From positions 248,001-312,000 of the IMG/VR virus record IMGVR_UViG_3300032245_001746: a stretch of DNA of 64,000 bases, one strand, 5' to 3'. The stretch's first letter is position 1. Every line of letters starts with the position of its first letter. Under the pieces are notes generated by a model, which worked only from the letters and a program-made list of their open reading frames with translations, did no database searches and had not been told where the DNA came from. The translations under genes were made by a program, and so were the position numbers. Shown piece after piece: positions 9,420-17,317 of this stretch. Origin of the DNA: a virus.

Positions 9420-10498
9420 CTTAAATCTTTTAACGCCATTCCAAATACAGCATCCATATCTAAATACTTATAACTACCTAATCTGCCTCCAAATAATACA
9501 TTGTCAGATTTACTCTTTTCATAATACTTTTTATATAATTCCTGATTTCTAACACTATTTACAGGATAATATCTCTCTCCACCTAATTTATACTCAATAG
9601 GATATTCCTCAGTTATTATCGTATGTTTTAAATTTAAATTATTAACAAAATGCTTATGCTCAATCACACGTGTATAAGGAATGTTTATGTCTGTATAATT
9701 AACCTGAGCTATCCCCTGATAATCACTAATTTCATGACGATACTCTTTAAAATTTAAACTTCTATATTCTAAAAAACCATAACAATAATTATAATATTCG
9801 TCTATACTTCCACTGTATATCAAATTCTTAGCTATTGATTTCCAGTTTAAATCAAACTCTTCACCTAATTTAACCTCAATACCATCCAACAATCTACTAA
9901 ATATATTGGTATAACTTCCATTCATTGGTATTCCACTATACTTTGAATTATGATAATGATCATTATCGTTATATCTAATTGGTAATCTTTTACCTATAGA
10001 ACAAGGAATATTACTGCAACTCGTTCCCCACTGCTTCTCAGAATATCCCTTGTAAAATTTTAAATATATCTCCTCACCTAATTCATTTAATACATGTTTC
10101 TCTAAATTATCCACTTTATCAAAATGTTTTTTTCTTAATTTTAATTCATTTAATACTTCTTCTTCATTATTACAACCCCATAATTGATTAAATGTTTTTA
10201 AATTTATAGGAAAACTGTAAATCTCGCCCTTATAATTTACTTTCACTTTGTGATTATAATTATTTATAGGATATATTGAATTCACATATTCCCAAATTTT
10301 ATCAGAATTAGTATTAAATATATGAGGTCCATATTTATGAACCTCTATTCCATCTACACTCTCAGTATAACAATTACCACCTATATGACACCTTCTATCA
10401 ATTACCAAACAACTCTTACCAACTTTAGTTAACTCATATGCAAGTACACTTCCATATATTCCACTGCCCACAATCATATAATCATACATGCTTACCAC
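9401..10498 (-). CDS. glf: UDP-galactopyranose mutase
   Basis: A flavoenzyme that interconverts UDP-galactopyranose and UDP-galactofuranose. 365 residues, close to the usual 370. The FAD-binding GSGIYGSVLAYELTKVGK is at residues 12-29, followed by VIDRRCHIGGNCYTE, HKYGPHIFNT, the substrate-loop YSEKQWGTSC and RVIEHKHF. The first ATG gives MVSM; MYDYMIVGSG four codons in is equally good. It overlaps the upstream gene by 17 bp. With the neighbouring sulfotransferase- and glycosyltransferase-like genes it suggests modification of a surface glycan or of phage DNA or protein. Confidence 0.95.
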   Translation of the reverse strand: MVSMYDYMIVGSGIYGSVLAYELTKVGKSCLVIDRRCHIGGNCYTESVDGIEVHKYGPHIFNTNSDKIWEYVNSIYPINNYNHKVKVNYKGEIYSFPINLKTFNQLWGCNNEEEVLNELKLRKKHFDKVDNLEKHVLNELGEEIYLKFYKGYSEKQWGTSCSNIPCSIGKRLPIRYNDNDHYHNSKYSGIPMNGSYTNIFSRLLDGIEVKLGEEFDLNWKSIAKNLIYSGSIDEYYNYCYGFLEYRSLNFKEYRHEISDYQGIAQVNYTDINIPYTRVIEHKHFVNNLNLKHTIITEEYPIEYKLGGERYYPVNSVRNQELYKKYYEKSKSDNVLFGGRLGSYKYLDMDAVFGMALKDLSQILAR

Positions 10499-11159
10499 CT
10501 AATAAATTAATTAATCTTAATTTTATATTATCAAAATTGTCCTCTTTATTTAATACAATATACTCATCATTATAGTCTATTGATAAAAAATTAAACATTT
10601 TATTGATATTTTTCTTATTAATTAATTCATCATAATCGAGAATTATAAAATATCGCTCTCCTATGCCATATAAATAATTCTTCCATAAATTATCAAAATA
10701 ACATACTTGATGATAACACTGTATCAACGAATAATCTCCATTTAATCTTTTATTAATGTACATAGATACACTTTGATCTATAATGTTTCTTTTCATTACA
10801 ATGTATTTTTCAACATCATAATTATTATAATCAAAACAACTTATCATTAACGTTATATTGTTGTAATTATATTCACATAATTCATTACTTGTTAATCTGG
10901 ATAAAAAAGGCACACCAGATATTAATTCATAATATTGAATAAAATTCAATTGTAAATTATTGGGCGAATTTGATTTAAAATCATTTATATTCTTGTAAAG
11001 ATAACACCATTTGCCAAAAGCAATATTGTTGATGTTATTATAGCCGCTTACAACTTCCTTGTTCTTATGAATAAAATTATTGTATTTATTTGTACTATTT
11101 AACAAATTACTGACTTCATTGCCACCATCATAATCATTTGATAATATCCAACAACTCAT
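10482..11159 (-). CDS. sulfotransferase-like protein
   Basis: 225 residues, Asn/Tyr-rich. The N-terminus (SNDYDGGNEVSNLL) is where a PAPS phosphate loop would be. VMKRNIIDQSVSMYINKR near residue 125 resembles the 3'-phosphate-binding RNxxDxxVSxY motif, and FIILDYDELINKKNINKMFN precedes a FLSI-like end, as in bacterial and phage sulfotransferases. The P-loop is atypical, so the call is moderate. Confidence 0.5.
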   Translation of the reverse strand: MSCWILSNDYDGGNEVSNLLNSTNKYNNFIHKNKEVVSGYNNINNIAFGKWCYLYKNINDFKSNSPNNLQLNFIQYYELISGVPFLSRLTSNELCEYNYNNITLMISCFDYNNYDVEKYIVMKRNIIDQSVSMYINKRLNGDYSLIQCYHQVCYFDNLWKNYLYGIGERYFIILDYDELINKKNINKMFNFLSIDYNDEYIVLNKEDNFDNIKLRLINLLGGKHV

Positions 11160-11174
11160 AATAATTATATAGTA

Positions 11175-11366
11175 CTATTTGCTCCAAAAATCAGGATCTG
11201 CTCGCCTCGCAACCCTTAATCCTATTAATCTTTGACAATTATTAATTGATGAAAAAAAATCATTTATATTAGATTCTTTAGTCTCTAACAAAAGATACTT
11301 ATCCCATGCATCAACCAATAAACTTAAAATTTCTTTTTCTTTATCCGTTAAACGCACATCACTCAT
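11175..11366 (-). CDS. small hypothetical protein
   Basis: 63 residues, helical, charged (MSDVRLTDKEKEILSLL). It overlaps the stop of the upstream TIM-barrel gene by 4 bp (ATGA), showing translational coupling. Confidence 0.6.
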   Translation of the reverse strand: MSDVRLTDKEKEILSLLVDAWDKYLLLETKESNINDFFSSINNCQRLIGLRVARRADPDFWSK

Positions 11367-12001
11367 TCAGAATATCTCCTAACTGTACTAATAAATGCTT
11401 CTAAAGCCGTTAAATCAATGTTTTCATCATTCTTGCAAATAGAACTGGATAACATAAAAATATCTGCATCATATATGTAATCAACAACATTAACAAAATC
11501 TAATCCACTAGCAATTGCTAATATATGAGAACCCAAGTATTCTCTCATTTCCCTTATCTTCTTAATCTCAGGAGCAAAACCAGTAGATGGTCCACTTGTA
11601 GTTACTACATTCATACTTGTAATTGCCGCTTCACACGCACCCTTTAAATCTTTCTCAATCGGCTGATACTTAAATGCTACTCCACCAAAATATAAACCAT
11701 CATATTTAAAACTATCAAATAAATTAAATGCCTGATCTGTCCATAATCCATCCAAAAATAACAAATCACCTAAATCATCAACCGCTCTCACACTCAAATC
11801 ATTAATTCCTAACCAATAATCAGGAAATAATCTTCTACACTCTTTAGCAATTGTTATTAACTCTTCTCTGGAAATTACATGATTAATTAAAAAACATCCA
11901 TCTGCACCCGCAGATATACACGTATTAATGTTTCTAATCGCTTGATCCAAACTCTCAACATGAATTACTGGCAACACAGCTTTTATATTAAATTCTTTCA
12001 T
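11363..12001 (-). CDS. TIM-barrel protein, BtpA-like
   Basis: 212 residues with alternating strands and helices: AVLPVIHVESLDQAI, AGADGCFLINHVIS, DYWLGINDLS, DGLYFGGVAFKYQ, NVVTTSGPSTGFAPE, ILAIASGLDF, DIFMLSSSICK. This matches phosphate-binding (beta/alpha)8 proteins such as the BtpA group, with the glycine-rich phosphate loop late in the chain. The substrate is unknown, but its place in a sugar/nucleotide-modification operon suggests a phosphorylated metabolite. Confidence 0.6.
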   Translation of the reverse strand: MKEFNIKAVLPVIHVESLDQAIRNINTCISAGADGCFLINHVISREELITIAKECRRLFPDYWLGINDLSVRAVDDLGDLLFLDGLWTDQAFNLFDSFKYDGLYFGGVAFKYQPIEKDLKGACEAAITSMNVVTTSGPSTGFAPEIKKIREMREYLGSHILAIASGLDFVNVVDYIYDADIFMLSSSICKNDENIDLTALEAFISTVRRYSE

Positions 12002-12011
12002 AATATTCTTT

Positions 12012-12329
12012 CTAAAATTTGTCCCAAACTTTTAACGCAACATCATCAGAATCATAATCTCCATAATGCATAACTATTTCATAACGCAAACCACATTTAT
12101 TACAACAATGATTACTTGCTCTAATCCAATTCTTACATCTAGGACAAAATTCCCTCACCCATAATGGTATACTTATTACAAATAATGCATATATCCCAAA
12201 TAATACTAAAAATATAGTTGTAATTATATTTATCGCATTTTTAAGTGTTAATAATGCAATTATAGTTAATGGCAAATGAATTATAAAAACAACTATTAAT
12301 GCAAATAAAAATGATTTTTTCCAACTCAT
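12012..12329 (-). CDS. membrane protein with C-terminal zinc ribbon
   Basis: 105 residues. Two hydrophobic segments (about 6-28 and 33-58) are followed by CPRCKNW ... CCNKCG, a four-cysteine zinc ribbon, then an acidic tail. The ribbon should face the cytoplasm if the N-terminus does. It lies in the leftward operon of the mutase. Confidence 0.65.
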   Translation of the reverse strand: MSWKKSFLFALIVVFIIHLPLTIIALLTLKNAINIITTIFLVLFGIYALFVISIPLWVREFCPRCKNWIRASNHCCNKCGLRYEIVMHYGDYDSDDVALKVWDKF

Positions 12330-12401
12330 ACTCTACCTTTTATAATTTGTTTAAAACAATAATAACAAATACATAACATTAATATAATTGCAATTATATC
12401 C

Positions 12402-12746
12402 TTAATTATATTCATCTTCTTTGTCTTCCTCTACTTGTTTAAAAGTCATTGTATTAAAATCTAATTCAAAAAATTTAATAGGCTCCCAATTATTGCCATA
12501 ATTTAACCTCTCCAACAAATTCTCCTTTATCTCACTATCACGCTGAATAGTAGAACCTAATAACTCAATACAAACATTATTCTTAGAAACTCCAAATCTA
12601 ACCTTGCGATTATATAATGATTTATTTAATACACTCTTATCAGATGGTTTAAATACAAAGTTATCTAAAATAACACCAAGAATAAATCCCAAAATTAAAA
12701 ATATAATGAATATTACAAATAAATTAAATTGAAAATTAGCAAACAT
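12402..12746 (-). CDS. single-pass membrane protein
   Basis: 114 residues with one N-terminal transmembrane helix (about 5-30) and a soluble acidic C-terminus ending EEDKEDEYN. It starts 3 bp after the stop of the upstream gene. No family recognised. Confidence 0.6.
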   Translation of the reverse strand: MFANFQFNLFVIFIIFLILGFILGVILDNFVFKPSDKSVLNKSLYNRKVRFGVSKNNVCIELLGSTIQRDSEIKENLLERLNYGNNWEPIKFFELDFNTMTFKQVEEDKEDEYN

Positions 12747-12749
12747 AAA

Positions 12750-13028
12750 TTAATAATACCTCTTAATCTCTTTCAAAGTGACTAAATTATCTAAATATTC
12801 AATTTTAATTTTAATAAAACCTTGACATAACTCTTTTTTAACAAAATTAATTACATCAAACAAATTATAAAAAATTCTAGTAGTTATAATCTTATATGGA
12901 TCAACCTCTTTAAGAGTTTCCCAAATTGGAAAAAACAATAAATACCAAGGATTAATCCTTTTATATATTATATAATAAGGCTCAAACTCTTCATCTCTAA
13001 ATTGTATTATACTATATGTTGGAAACAC
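12750..13028 (-). CDS. hypothetical protein, first gene of the mutase operon
   Basis: 92 residues. The start is GTG, chosen because AGGAG lies 7 bp upstream. It is rich in Tyr, Phe and Ile, with a possible amphipathic helix near residue 60. It follows a good sigma70-type promoter and is probably the first gene of the operon that runs to 9401. Confidence 0.6.
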   Translation of the reverse strand: MFPTYSIIQFRDEEFEPYYIIYKRINPWYLLFFPIWETLKEVDPYKIITTRIFYNLFDVINFVKKELCQGFIKIKIEYLDNLVTLKEIKRYY

Positions 13029-13056
13029 AGTATTGCTCCTTTTAAAAAAACATTCT

Positions 13057-13085
13057 ATTATACCAGCATGGAACCAAAAGTGTAA
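13057..13085 (-). promoter_or_regulatory. sigma70-like promoter of the 13.0-9.4 kb operon
   Basis: On the minus strand TTACAC (13080-13085), a 17-bp spacer and TATAAT (13057-13062) with TGG just before the -10 form a near-consensus host promoter. It lies 28 bp upstream of the GTG of the first operon gene. It does not resemble the array element, which suggests a different expression class. Confidence 0.7.
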
Positions 13086-13372
13086 TGAAATTACTGCAAA
13101 TTACTTAATAAAAAATTTTGTAACAATTTTTTTGTAATACCCCCATGTTAATTTTAACTCATTTACCTATTACAGATTATGTTATAATTAATCATTAAAC
13201 AATTTTGTAACAATTAATAATTAAATTTGAGTTGAAAACCCTACAAAATAAAAAACAATTTTTAATTGAAAATAAAATGACCGGGTGATAGCTGGTAAGA
13301 GGGGTATGCCCTACCAAACTTTTTTAAAGTTTTTTCAAATTAATTTCTTTATTTTTAATTTTGCAACAATTT
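13086..13372 (-). ncRNA. possible non-coding transcript and regulatory spacer
   Basis: This gene-free stretch separates the host-type operon from the array. It lies downstream of the last array promoter (13373-13389) and contains no open frame of note. A hairpin in GGTAGGGCATACCCC with flanking TACC is at about 13291-13315, and a segment AGCTATCAC recurs in a structured RNA at 53.9 kb. Three copies of a TTTTGYAACAATT sequence (about 13115, 13202 and 13362) could be protein-binding sites. Confidence 0.35.
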
Positions 13373-13408
13373 ATTGTACAATCAAACTTCCTGTTAAGAA
13401 AATGTTAA

Positions 13409-13438
13409 GAAAGGACTGGCACCATTTCCAGTCCTTTC
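13409..13438 (-). terminator. intrinsic terminator
   Basis: GAAAGGACTGG and CCAGTCCTTTC form an 11-bp stem after the first array gene, followed on the minus strand by a T-rich tract and then the last array promoter. Confidence 0.65.
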
Positions 13439-13459
13439 AAACTTCGTCAACCACCTAGA

Positions 13460-13735
13460 TCAACAACGTTTGGCAAGTTTGATGTCGACCTCGTTCGTTC
13501 GAACCCAATGATCGTAGATCTCATTACCAGCCAGTTCGATGATCAGGTCTCGCGTCTTGCCATACAATCCCTGAGAGCTTGCATCGTATGACACGAGCCA
13601 TTCTTCTGCGGGTTCAGGAGAGTCGGCAGTGTTGCATACTGCAATCAATCCGAAAAGTTGAATGATTCTTCTTGCATAATCATTCAATTCGGTCTCACCA
13701 TCACGATAAACAACGAGAACAGAAGGCTTTGACAT
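13460..13735 (-). CDS. small early-type hypothetical protein
   Basis: 91 residues starting MSKPSVLVVYRDGE, with AAAGGAATAACA upstream. The open frame extends into the promoter element (MIVQ...), but the ATG after the ribosome-binding site is the likely start. It looks alpha/beta and soluble. It is higher in GC than the flanking regions and has its own promoter at 13777. Confidence 0.7.
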   Translation of the reverse strand: MSKPSVLVVYRDGETELNDYARRIIQLFGLIAVCNTADSPEPAEEWLVSYDASSQGLYGKTRDLIIELAGNEIYDHWVRTNEVDIKLAKRC

Positions 13736-13785
13736 TGTTATTCCTTTGACAAGAAGTGTTTGACTTACAACAGGATATTGTACAA

Positions 13786-14031
13786 TCAAACTAGGATGTC
13801 CCAGGTCTCACAAAGCGAATCAATTGCTTCGTTAATGGTCAGAACCATTGTCAACCAGTCATCGAAATCGAGAAGTCTTCCGACCAGAGTCTCAGCCTCC
13901 GAATAAAGCTGAGACTCTGCGAATTTCAACTGATCCACTAACTGAACAGCCGTATCGTATTCAGTACAGCGTTCTGCTTCGAACAGAACAGAGATCAGAT
14001 GTGTTATCTCGTTTTTGATTGATGCTATCAT
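13786..14031 (-). CDS. small helical hypothetical protein
   Basis: 81 residues from MIASIKNEITHLI, with GGAGAAAACAA before the start. Predicted all-helical and acidic. The stop TGA lies inside the next promoter element. Confidence 0.7.
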   Translation of the reverse strand: MIASIKNEITHLISVLFEAERCTEYDTAVQLVDQLKFAESQLYSEAETLVGRLLDFDDWLTMVLTINEAIDSLCETWDILV

Positions 14032-14063
14032 TTGTTTTCTCCTGATAGCATCAGATTGTACAA

Positions 14064-14303
14064 TCAAACTGGAATGCTGTTGTACTCTTCAACGGCAAGT
14101 GAAAACGACGTGAATCGTTTTGGTTCCTCGTCATTGTGTTGCACCACATAATTGACGTGATCAAGTCGAGACTTATCGCAATAGTAGGGCTTCACAACAA
14201 CAACCAGGGATTTTTTCCCAATTCCAGAAACCGCACAGGATGCGATTGTTGTTGAGACTTCTTGATCCTTCGTGCTTTCCAGATCGATTTCGTGTTTTCT
14301 CAT
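14064..14303 (-). CDS. small hypothetical protein
   Basis: 79 residues from MRKHEIDLEST; GGAGAAAACA precedes it. A central KKSLVVVVKPYY strand is flanked by polar segments. Own promoter at 14337. Confidence 0.7.
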   Translation of the reverse strand: MRKHEIDLESTKDQEVSTTIASCAVSGIGKKSLVVVVKPYYCDKSRLDHVNYVVQHNDEEPKRFTSFSLAVEEYNSIPV

Positions 14304-14360
14304 TGTTTTCTCCAAGTTTGTGGCTGACAACGAGATATTGTACAATCAAACTTGATGGTT

Positions 14361-14543
14361 CTACTTGGAAAAATAGAACCCAAACAAGCACACAACCGCA
14401 ATTCCAAATGAAATGATCATTGCAGATCGAATCAGGAAAATCATTCCTTCGCCGCCAAAATGATTTGGGTTGGTTTCTTTATGCATTTTGACAGCGAGAG
14501 CCATCAAAAACAAGTTAAAGATGAAAATGAAGACGTAGATCAC
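14361..14543 (-). CDS. two-helix membrane protein, GTG start
   Basis: 60 residues starting at GTG, chosen because GGAGAAAACAA is immediately upstream and no ATG is in phase. Hydrophobic segments lie at about 2-17 and 36-57, with a short polar loop containing HKETNPNHFGGEG. Promoter at 14580. Confidence 0.65.
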   Translation of the reverse strand: MIYVFIFIFNLFLMALAVKMHKETNPNHFGGEGMIFLIRSAMIISFGIAVVCLFGFYFSK

Positions 14544-14610
14544 TTGTTTTCTCCTGTTGTTTGTTTCTCGTATCGTTGTATTGTACAATCAAACTTGTTG
14601 ATTTGTGAAT

Positions 14611-14644
14611 AAAAAAACGGGGATAATTTAATTATCCCCGTTTT
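14611..14644 (-). terminator. intrinsic terminator of the 81-nt RNA
   Basis: AAAACGGGGATAA pairs with TTATCCCCGTTTT and a T-run follows. It lies directly 3' of the structured RNA. Confidence 0.8.
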
Positions 14645-14725
14645 ACAACACGACTACGTATGGAACATTTATGTCAGCTTAAAGCTGCGTTTTGTTTTTG
14701 GGTCCAATCGAGTCGGGTGTTGTAT
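14645..14725 (-). ncRNA. 81-nt structured RNA, class B copy 1
   Basis: It has no credible ORF, its own promoter (14732) and an immediate terminator. The ends pair (ACAACAC with GTGTTGT, then GACT with AGTC after a 2-nt bulge) and a CAGC/GCTG hairpin lies inside. It is almost identical in length and sequence to 18217-18297. The differences fall mainly in the hairpin loop, where pairing is kept, as expected for a functional RNA. It is unlike any RNA family I know. Confidence 0.7.
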
Positions 14726-14747
14726 CGTTGAATTGTACAATCAAACT

Positions 14748-15005
14748 TCAATCGATTTTGAATTCTGATCCGTCTGGAAGTTCAACTTTTGTGACATTTG
14801 GAATAAGTCCTTGTTCGCGACTGTCAAACAGTGCGGAACGCAGATCTTGTTCGTTTGGATTTGGCCAATGAATTGAGTTTGCTCCCTCAGTATGAGAGAT
14901 CAAAATACAAACTCCATCGTCTTCGTAATGAGCCTTCATCAATTCGTCGACGATATCGTCTTCAGAAGTGTAAAGTGTTCCGTCGATTGCAATTAATCGC
15001 ACCAT
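14748..15005 (-). CDS. small acidic hypothetical protein
   Basis: 85 residues (MVRLIAIDGTLYTSEDDIVD). It looks like a compact alpha/beta protein ending VTKVELPDGSEFKID. GGAAACGATCA precedes the ATG. Promoter at 15046. Confidence 0.7.
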   Translation of the reverse strand: MVRLIAIDGTLYTSEDDIVDELMKAHYEDDGVCILISHTEGANSIHWPNPNEQDLRSALFDSREQGLIPNVTKVELPDGSEFKID

Positions 15006-15061
15006 TGATCGTTTCCTTTGAGGTTGACGTGTTTTGTATCAATGGATTGTACAATCAAACT

Positions 15062-15259
15062 TCAGTCAACAATCCAGACAATTTTGCCAGTGCCTTTAAC
15101 AAAAGCAACCTCTTTGCCATCCTGTTTCACACATACGGGGCATCCGTCCATGCTATTTTCGGCGGTTCGAAGTCCGTCCTGAACGCATTTTTCAACAGCT
15201 TTACGATCAGGCAGATTATTCGTTGGATGTGTGGTTCCGTTGTAATGCACTGAATACAT
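15062..15259 (-). CDS. small hypothetical protein
   Basis: 65 residues from MYSVHYNGTTHP, after GGGGAAAACGCA. A CPVC pair near residue 46 and a terminal IVWIVD strand are the only features. Related in style to the next-but-two gene with an LPDGSVKTIRIVDG motif. Confidence 0.65.
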   Translation of the reverse strand: MYSVHYNGTTHPTNNLPDRKAVEKCVQDGLRTAENSMDGCPVCVKQDGKEVAFVKGTGKIVWIVD

Positions 15260-15316
15260 TGCGTTTTCCCCTGGATTACCTGTGATTGTTCTGAGAGGGG
15301 ATTGTACAATCAAACT

Positions 15317-15640
15317 TCAATCCCAACTTACAAGGTCCCAGCGAACCTCACCTGTATCTCGCAGGATTTCGAGCATTTGAATTGCTTGCAATGGAGTGGC
15401 TTGTTCTACTTTTCCACACATGTATCCATTAAATTCTGGATAAACGACACGTTCAGATTGTCTTACAGGCACACCCGTGAAGTCGGCAAACAAATCAGGA
15501 CTTATGAAATGTTCGTATTGCGGTTTGCAGACGGTTCGAATATGTCCAGCAATACAACGTTCAAGACTCCACATGTCAAATGAGTCTTCATTAACATTCT
15601 TCAAAATGTCAATGGCTTTTTGCACATTTGGATAGATCAT
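15317..15640 (-). CDS. hypothetical protein
   Basis: 107 residues from MIYPNVQKAIDIL, helical N-terminal half with two cysteines (RCIAG, VCKPQYEHF). Its promoter is 15684, a variant with AAAATT in place of AAACTT. Confidence 0.65.
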   Translation of the reverse strand: MIYPNVQKAIDILKNVNEDSFDMWSLERCIAGHIRTVCKPQYEHFISPDLFADFTGVPVRQSERVVYPEFNGYMCGKVEQATPLQAIQMLEILRDTGEVRWDLVSWD

Positions 15641-15718
15641 TTGCTCATTCCGTTTTGTTTGGGGCTGATATCGATATCGGTTCATTGTACAATCAAAATT
15701 CATTGATTAAGTACAAGA

Positions 15719-15755
15719 GAAAACGGCAAAGATGGCGTACATCCCTACCGTTTTT
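15719..15755 (-). terminator. probable terminator
   Basis: On the minus strand AAACGGTAGGGATG pairs imperfectly with CATCTTTGCCGTTTT, after a 23-codon gene and before promoter 15684. Confidence 0.5.
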
Positions 15756-15779
15756 CAGTTCTAAAGTTTGGGAGCTTGA

Positions 15780-15851
15780 TCAAACTGAAGAACGATTTCG
15801 ATTTCGAATTTTTCGCAGGACGATTCCTGTCAGCAGGAACAATGAAATCAT
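15780..15851 (-). CDS. 23-residue hydrophobic micropeptide
   Basis: MISLFLLTGIVLRKIRNRNR-like peptide preceded by ACGGAGTAAACAAATG, a strong ribosome-binding site. It is the only frame behind promoter 15890 and ends before a terminator. A hydrophobic N-half followed by a basic tail suggests a membrane-active peptide. The length makes the call uncertain. Confidence 0.5.
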   Translation of the reverse strand: MISLFLLTGIVLRKIRNRNRSSV

Positions 15852-15923
15852 TTGTTTACTCCGTTCGGGTGAAGGGCTGATACGGTTACATTGTACAATC
15901 AAACTTAATTAATTAAGTATAAG

Positions 15924-15960
15924 AAAAAACGAATGAGGTTCTTACTCTCATTCGTTTTTT
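15924..15960 (-). terminator. intrinsic terminator
   Basis: AAAAACGAATGAG pairs with CTCATTCGTTTTT, ending the non-coding transcript at 15962-16107. Confidence 0.8.
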
Positions 15961-15961
15961 C

Positions 15962-16107
15962 TTTTTTTCATAGAGGAGACTATGCGGCGTAGATTAGTCT
16001 CTCAGCACTCTTATTTCCCTGCAACATTTGGGTTGACCATCACCAAAATTAGGTCTTGTTGTTTAAGTACAACAAGCAAAACTAATTATTTTGTAGTACA
16101 TCAACTC
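15962..16107 (-). ncRNA. stand-alone structured RNA
   Basis: Between promoter 16108 and the terminator there is no ORF longer than about 12 codons. Two strong hairpins are visible: CTTGTTGT/ACAACAAG at 16055-16076, extended by AATTAG/CTAATT, and GAGACTA/TAGTCTC at 15976-16001. I see no second copy in the window. Confidence 0.6.
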
Positions 16108-16123
16108 ATTGTACAATCAAACT

Positions 16124-16315
16124 TCAACCGCCAATACTCCAATGAGATGGCTTTGTTGGTTTTTGAATGGTCACATATCGTCTTCCATCAACAATTCTGA
16201 TGGTTTTGACACTTCCATCTGGCAATCTCACCGTTCCAGATCCATTCGAACAACGAGTTTGTGTGTCATGTCTGTCATGTGTGTCGTAATAGCCACCATA
16301 TAGGTTTTTGCTCAT
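16124..16315 (-). CDS. small basic hypothetical protein
   Basis: 63 residues (MSKNLYGGYYDTHDRH) with GGAAACAAAC before the ATG. A Tyr/His/Asp-rich N-terminus is followed by VRLPDGSVKTIRIVDGRR. Promoter 16341. Confidence 0.7.
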   Translation of the reverse strand: MSKNLYGGYYDTHDRHDTQTRCSNGSGTVRLPDGSVKTIRIVDGRRYVTIQKPTKPSHWSIGG

Positions 16316-16374
16316 GTTTGTTTCCTTCTGACATCGTCATATTGTACAATCAAACTTCATTGATTAAGTATAAG

Positions 16375-16404
16375 AAAAAACAGGAATGTTTCATTCCTGT
16401 TTTT
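16375..16404 (-). terminator. intrinsic terminator after class A RNA copy 1
   Basis: AAAACAGGAATG pairs with CATTCCTGTTTT, followed by T6 on the minus strand. Confidence 0.85.
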
Positions 16405-16509
16405 AGCGATTTTTGGATAAAATTAGTGTTTTACTCGTTACTTATACAGTAGTATATACTAACGTGGTATACCTTTGTATAAGAACATCGCCAAACGCTC
16501 TACACTAAT
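16405..16509 (-). ncRNA. pseudoknotted RNA, class A copy 1
   Basis: On the minus strand: P1 ATTAGTGT ... ACACTAAT (8 bp); conserved AGAGCGTTT and GGCGATGT; a variable hairpin (CTTATAC/GTATAAG enclosing GGTATACC); conserved ACGAGTAAA; then ATCGCT beyond P1, which can pair with GGCGAT to make a pseudoknot. It is transcribed after tRNA-Lys from promoter 16638 and ends in a terminator. Two further copies are at 32811 and 33387. Confidence 0.75.
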
Positions 16510-16536
16510 CCAGCTTTATCAATACCCTAAAGCTGG
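16510..16536 (-). other. hairpin between tRNA-Lys and class A RNA
   Basis: CCAGCTTTA pairs with TAAAGCTGG (9 bp). It could be a processing signal separating the tRNA from the downstream RNA. Confidence 0.4.
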
Positions 16537-16553
16537 AAATCGGGATAAATTAG

Positions 16554-16626
16554 TGGTGCCGGTGGGAATCGAACCCACGACCATCGGATTAAAAGTCCGG
16601 TGCTCTACCAACTGAGCTACGACACC
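16554..16626 (-). tRNA. tRNA-Lys (UUU)
   Basis: A 73-nt cloverleaf: acceptor GGTGTCG/CGGCACC, D arm GTAGCTCAGTTGG, anticodon loop CTTTTAA (UUU), T arm GTGGGTTCGATTCCCAC. CCA is not encoded. It has its own array promoter 12 bp upstream. Confidence 0.95.
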
Positions 16627-16652
16627 AATACTGTCAGATTGTACAATCAAAC

Positions 16653-16892
16653 TTACCAGCCGTAATCGGATGGATCGAAACAAGACATGTCTGGATCTGT
16701 ATCTAGTTCCAGATCTAAATCCTCATCCAGATATTCATCCAAATAGCTGTCATTACAGCAACCACATGGACAATACTGATCATATTCCAGATAGGAAAAA
16801 TACAGATCTTCCAATTCGAGTTCTTCACGAACTTGTTCTTCTCTTTCGAGACGTTGTTCTTCGTTGAATTTTGCTACCAGGTTTTTTGACAT
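16653..16892 (-). CDS. very acidic small protein
   Basis: 79 residues from MSKNLVAKFNEEQRL, with GGAGAACAAC before the start. An N-terminal helix of alternating Glu/Arg is followed by CPCGCC and a C-terminus that is largely Asp/Glu. DNA mimicry or metal binding would suit the composition but is speculation. Confidence 0.7.
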   Translation of the reverse strand: MSKNLVAKFNEEQRLEREEQVREELELEDLYFSYLEYDQYCPCGCCNDSYLDEYLDEDLDLELDTDPDMSCFDPSDYGW

Positions 16893-16926
16893 TGTTGTTC
16901 TCCTGAAGCAGGATTGTACAATCAAA

Positions 16927-17220
16927 CTAAATCATAGCAGCATTTCGAGCCGCACATTTTCGTGCATAGTGCAATGATGGAGAATCACGTTTCAGTACAA
17001 TTAAACCCTTTTTCTGAGTTTCATACATCCAGGTAACGCAGATTGCCTGGTTGACTTCTCCATTCTGATTTTCAATTTCCACTTCAGTTTCGCCAACAGG
17101 AATTTCTTCCTGTTCTTTCATGGTGGGAATGTCGTATCCCATGAAATCATTGGCTAACGCATGGAAATAAATCCATGATACTGTGTTTTTTGGAAACGCA
17201 TCGTAATGAAACAATCGCAT
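16927..17220 (-). CDS. hypothetical protein with structured leader
   Basis: 97 residues (MRLFHYDAFPKNT), mixed fold, ending ARKCAARNAAMI. Its 5' leader contains a 20-bp perfect inverted repeat close to the start codon, so translation is probably regulated or the leader is cleaved. Confidence 0.7.
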   Translation of the reverse strand: MRLFHYDAFPKNTVSWIYFHALANDFMGYDIPTMKEQEEIPVGETEVEIENQNGEVNQAICVTWMYETQKKGLIVLKRDSPSLHYARKCAARNAAMI

Positions 17221-17233
17221 TTGATTTGATCCT

Positions 17234-17297
17234 ATAGGTGGATATTACAGCAAGGTGTTTCACCTTTGTGTCTTATTTTGCTGTAATATCCACCTAT
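17234..17297 (-). promoter_or_regulatory. 20-bp perfect stem in the 5' leader
   Basis: 17234-17253 and 17278-17297 are perfect reverse complements (ATAGGTGGATATTACAGCAA and its complement). The loop carries an inner AAGGTG/CACCTT hairpin. It begins 7 bp after promoter element 17304 and ends 13 bp before the ATG. Such a long stem would suit RNase III cleavage or control of ribosome access. Confidence 0.65.
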
Positions 17298-17317
17298 CAT
17301 CAGATTGTACAATCAAA

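Noticed and set aside
14831-16452. Plus-strand frames across promoter and terminator zones
   Set aside because: They run through terminators, palindromes and promoter elements, and the leftward reading explains the region.
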